Shown here in pieces: positions 6,591 to 8,833 of a DNA stretch of 8,833 nt. The position numbers and the translations under genes are program-made. Position 1 is the first letter of the stretch. Each line of letters opens with the position of its first letter. Under the pieces are notes generated by a model. That model was not told the DNA's origin, did not search any database, and saw nothing but the letters and a program-made list of their open reading frames with translations. The stretch lies in assembly GCA_019090225.1 (NCBI GenBank), contig JAHRWI010000296.1, forward strand, positions 1-8,833, in the 5' to 3' direction. This stretch comes from Porticoccaceae bacterium (lineage in GTDB: Bacteria; Pseudomonadota; Gammaproteobacteria; Pseudomonadales; Porticoccaceae).

Positions 6591-7379
6591 TTGGCTAACT
6601 GGAAAGAAGAAACTATTAATATCGCTGGAGCAGAACTCACAGTGGTAAGGGGTGGCACTGGCAAACCGCTGTTTGTGTGTCACGATGAAATGGGCTACAC
6701 CGGCTGGATGAAATGGAACGAAGCACTGGCTGAGTCACGGGAGCTTATTATTCCGTTACAGCCTGGCTTTGGTAAGTCACCACGTCAGGACTGGATGTGG
6801 CGGCACCGAGACCTGGCCAACTATTATCTTAACGTGATCCGGGAAATGGGTCTTGATAAGCCCGACGTGGTGGGTTTTTCGGCCGGCGGGTACGTCGCTG
6901 CTGAAATGGCTGCCGCTAGCCCAGAAGTTCTAGGCAGCTTGACCTTGGTGGGACCCATGGGGATCAAGCCGGATGAAGGTGAAATTGCTGAAATGTTCGC
7001 TGTTACTGTGAATACATATCTGCGTTTATCCGTGCATGATCAAAACTGTGAAGAGTACGGCCAGATGTATGGTGGTGGCATGAGCCCTGAGCAGTTCGAG
7101 TTGTTTGAAGATGCTCGTGCTGAAAGCGCCCGTATTGGTTGGGAGCCCTATATGTTCAACCCTAGCCTGCCAAACTTGCTCAGAAGTGCCGCTAATACCA
7201 AATTACCCACTTTGCTGGTTCGCGGCGAACAAGATGAGGTTATTCCGGCAGACTGTATCAGGAAGTATCAAGAAGCTTTACCACAAGCGAGTGCCGTTAG
7301 TATTGCTAATGCTGGACACCGTTGCGAAGTGGAAAACAGTGCTGACTTTATTAGCGCCGTACAAAAATTTCTATCATAG
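6591..7379 (+). CDS. Alpha/beta-fold hydrolase
   Basis: A 262-residue soluble hydrolase of typical single-domain length, with no signal peptide. The catalytic triad is readable: nucleophile S97 in the elbow GFSAGG (95-100), acid D215 in RGEQDEVIP (211-219) and base H243 in NAGHRCEVE (240-248). The cap region between strands six and seven is about residues 125-200. The oxyanion segment, normally HGxPG, reads HDEMG (31-35), which is unusual and may alter the active-site entrance. The fold resembles meta-cleavage-product hydrolases, esterases and lactonases, so an ester, lactone or C-C bond could be the target; the substrate is not identifiable. Translation starts at TTG with a strong ribosome-binding site. 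The luciferase-like oxidoreductase follows after 36 bases on the same strand with no terminator between, so the two are probably one transcript and may act in sequence. Confidence 0.9.
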   Translation: MANWKEETINIAGAELTVVRGGTGKPLFVCHDEMGYTGWMKWNEALAESRELIIPLQPGFGKSPRQDWMWRHRDLANYYLNVIREMGLDKPDVVGFSAGGYVAAEMAAASPEVLGSLTLVGPMGIKPDEGEIAEMFAVTVNTYLRLSVHDQNCEEYGQMYGGGMSPEQFELFEDARAESARIGWEPYMFNPSLPNLLRSAANTKLPTLLVRGEQDEVIPADCIRKYQEALPQASAVSIANAGHRCEVENSADFISAVQKFLS

Positions 7380-7415
7380 AGTTTTCTATATTAATGACCG
7401 GGAGGTTAACTGATC

Positions 7416-8744
7416 ATGCAAATTGCACATTTTACTGAGCGGCCCGTCCGCTACGTGCCAGAACAACCGGTTCTGGAAAATCGCGCCTTTTTTGGTGTTT
7501 CAAATAAATACGTAGATCGTCAAAAATCTGCAGATGACTATAATTTTTATCTTGACGAAGCCTGCTACTGTGAAGAAGTGGGTTTTGATGCGGTGGCTCT
7601 TAACGAACACCACGGTAACCCTTTTTGTTCGGGTAACGTGGTCAATGTTGAAGCGGCGATTCTGGCGCGTATTACCAGCAAAGTGAAAATTGTCATTATT
7701 GGTAATATGTTACCGGGTGTTAAGCATCCCTTACGTGTTGCTGAAGAGCTGGCGACAATTGACACCATTTCCCGTGGTCGACTGGTATCTGGTTGGGTTC
7801 GCGGTGCGGGTAGTGAGCAGTTTTTCAATAATGCTAACCCTGCCTATAACCGTGAGATGTTTAATGAGGCTCACCAGTTTATTATCGATTGCTGGACTAA
7901 AGAAGGCCCCTGGCGTTACGAGGGTAAGCACTTCCATTATCGCCACGTAAATCCCTGGGTAATGCCTTACCAGGAACCTTATCCTCAGCAGTGGATTCCG
8001 GGGGTTTTGAGTCCTGAAACCGTGTTGTGGTGTGCTGAGAAGCAATACCCCTATCTTGGTTTAGGCACAGCTCTCGGACCTACCTGTGACTTGTGGGATA
8101 TGTACGCCGATAAATCTGCTGAGCTGGGTTATCAGGCTGGCCCTGAAAACTTTGGTTACCTGTTGCCTGTATTCTGTTCGGATACCGATCAAAAAGCTTT
8201 TGATATAGGTAAAGGCTTTATCTTTGGCGGTGGTCAGAATGCATTCTCTCGTCCTGAGCATACTCTGCCTCCAGGATACAACTCCAAAGCAGCTATTCGT
8301 ATGTTGGCGAACCAACCCGGCGGCAGTTGGTTGGGTGTTAGTAAAGCCAAGCTGATGGCTAGCCAGGAAGACGCATGGGATGAAGCAGCTTATGAATCCT
8401 TGAAGGCGAAGTTGGTCGCGGGTTATGAGAAGGTACAGGAAAATATGCAGGTCGTAGTGGGTAGCCCTGAAACGGTTACCAAGAAAATCTGCGATATCCT
8501 CAAAGTCATTCGTCCGGGTGTTTTCACCGTCTTTGCCGTTCAAGGTAACGTCAGTGACAAAGACCGGTTGAATAGTGTCAAGCTGTTAGGTGAGCAGGTA
8601 CTGCCAGCGGTGAGAGCTTTTGCCGATAAGGAAGAGTTAAGTGGACCATTTGAGCGTTTACCCGGTTCTGTTAAGTTGGCTCCCGGAACCAAACGCGCGC
8701 CTGTTGTAGATCGTGCGGCTCTGGAAGCGCTAAATCTGCCCTGA
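7416..8744 (+). CDS. Luciferase-like (LLM class) flavin-dependent oxidoreductase
   Basis: A 442-residue cytoplasmic TIM-barrel flavoprotein of the bacterial luciferase-like monooxygenase superfamily. Such enzymes use reduced FMN (or F420 in some branches) from a separate reductase to oxygenate or oxidise small molecules. Recognisable pieces are LNEHHG (62-67), a hallmark segment near the flavin site, SRGRLVSGWVRGAGSEQF (119-136), and the long helical stretch NREMFNEAHQFIIDCW (145-160) followed by WRYEGKHF (166-173). A C-terminal segment with VVGSPETVTKKI (347-358) is also typical. The protein is longer than the usual 330-380 residues, with a proline- and charge-rich tail after about residue 400. 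The ATG at 7416 has GGGAGG ten bases upstream. It follows the alpha/beta hydrolase by 36 bases and is followed by a strong terminator, so it ends the operon. A flavin reductase is not encoded nearby. Family secure; substrate unknown. Confidence 0.92.
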   Translation: MQIAHFTERPVRYVPEQPVLENRAFFGVSNKYVDRQKSADDYNFYLDEACYCEEVGFDAVALNEHHGNPFCSGNVVNVEAAILARITSKVKIVIIGNMLPGVKHPLRVAEELATIDTISRGRLVSGWVRGAGSEQFFNNANPAYNREMFNEAHQFIIDCWTKEGPWRYEGKHFHYRHVNPWVMPYQEPYPQQWIPGVLSPETVLWCAEKQYPYLGLGTALGPTCDLWDMYADKSAELGYQAGPENFGYLLPVFCSDTDQKAFDIGKGFIFGGGQNAFSRPEHTLPPGYNSKAAIRMLANQPGGSWLGVSKAKLMASQEDAWDEAAYESLKAKLVAGYEKVQENMQVVVGSPETVTKKICDILKVIRPGVFTVFAVQGNVSDKDRLNSVKLLGEQVLPAVRAFADKEELSGPFERLPGSVKLAPGTKRAPVVDRAALEALNLP

Positions 8745-8765
8745 TTTTATTGGGTAGTTTGATCT

Positions 8766-8795
8766 AAAAAGGGCACCTTGTTGGTGCCCTTTTTT
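8766..8795 (+). terminator. Rho-independent terminator after the oxidoreductase
   Basis: A perfect 12-bp inverted repeat (AAAAAGGGCACC, loop TTGTT, GGTGCCCTTTTT) is followed by a run of six T, 21 bases after the oxidoreductase stop. The GC-rich core GGGCACC and the U tract make this a textbook intrinsic terminator. The A run on the other side means it could also end transcription arriving from the right. Confidence 0.93.
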
Positions 8796-8833
8796 ATTGG
8801 TTTTCCTGTGTTTTTATCGTAAAAAAGACCATC

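Noticed and set aside
6320..6598. 92-residue plus-strand open frame overlapping the hydrolase start
   Set aside because: It begins at TTG without a ribosome-binding site, has no recognisable motif, runs through AT-rich promoter sequence and is out of frame with the decayed coding trace.
8061..8543. 160-residue open frame on the minus strand
   Set aside because: It is antisense inside the luciferase-like oxidoreductase, with no motif and no plausible ribosome-binding site.
8811..8825. TTTTTA-TCG-TAAAAA palindrome at the right edge
   Set aside because: The arms are A/T only, it is short and lies at the window end; chance occurrence is likely.

Overview
The window looks like a chromosomal stretch from a Gram-negative bacterium. 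It carries a resistance-nodulation-division (RND) inner-membrane pump with a lipoprotein adaptor, which requires a double membrane. Together with a NorD/CbbO-like von Willebrand factor A (VWA) protein, a crotonase, a luciferase-like flavin enzyme and moderate base composition, this suggests a proteobacterium, most likely a marine or environmental gammaproteobacterium. That placement is inference from gene content and was not tested by a search.

Layout. (1) 3-767, plus strand: the C-terminal part of a NorD/CbbO-type VWA protein with a complete metal-binding (MIDAS) site, cut by the left edge. (2) 779-808: a perfect 11-bp hairpin between two convergent genes. (3) 800-5805, minus strand: a tight three-gene unit, transcribed adaptor lipoprotein, then RND permease, then enoyl-CoA hydratase/isomerase, with gaps of 3 and 50 bases. 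(4) 5806-6590: about 785 bases without an intact gene. The part next to the adaptor holds several short palindromes and a plausible extended -10 promoter abutting a 14-bp operator-like palindrome. The middle holds an apparently decayed coding frame (6124-6435). The right end holds a weak promoter candidate and another inverted repeat. (5) 6591-8744, plus strand: a two-gene unit encoding an alpha/beta hydrolase (TTG start) and a luciferase-like flavin-dependent oxidoreductase (LLM), closed by a strong intrinsic terminator at 8766-8795.

How they may work together. The adaptor and permease form the inner part of a tripartite efflux pump. No outer-membrane channel or regulator gene is present here, so those would be encoded elsewhere. 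The crotonase may be co-transcribed with the pump, but its substrate is unknown. The hydrolase and flavin monooxygenase look like a small catabolic or modifying pair. One hypothesis is that the oxygenase makes an ester or lactone that the hydrolase opens. No CRISPR array, insertion sequence, tRNA or rRNA was seen. Nothing here is clearly a new system. The most interesting points are the decayed gene between the two divergent units, the operator-like architecture in front of the pump, and the unassigned hydrolase/oxygenase pair.
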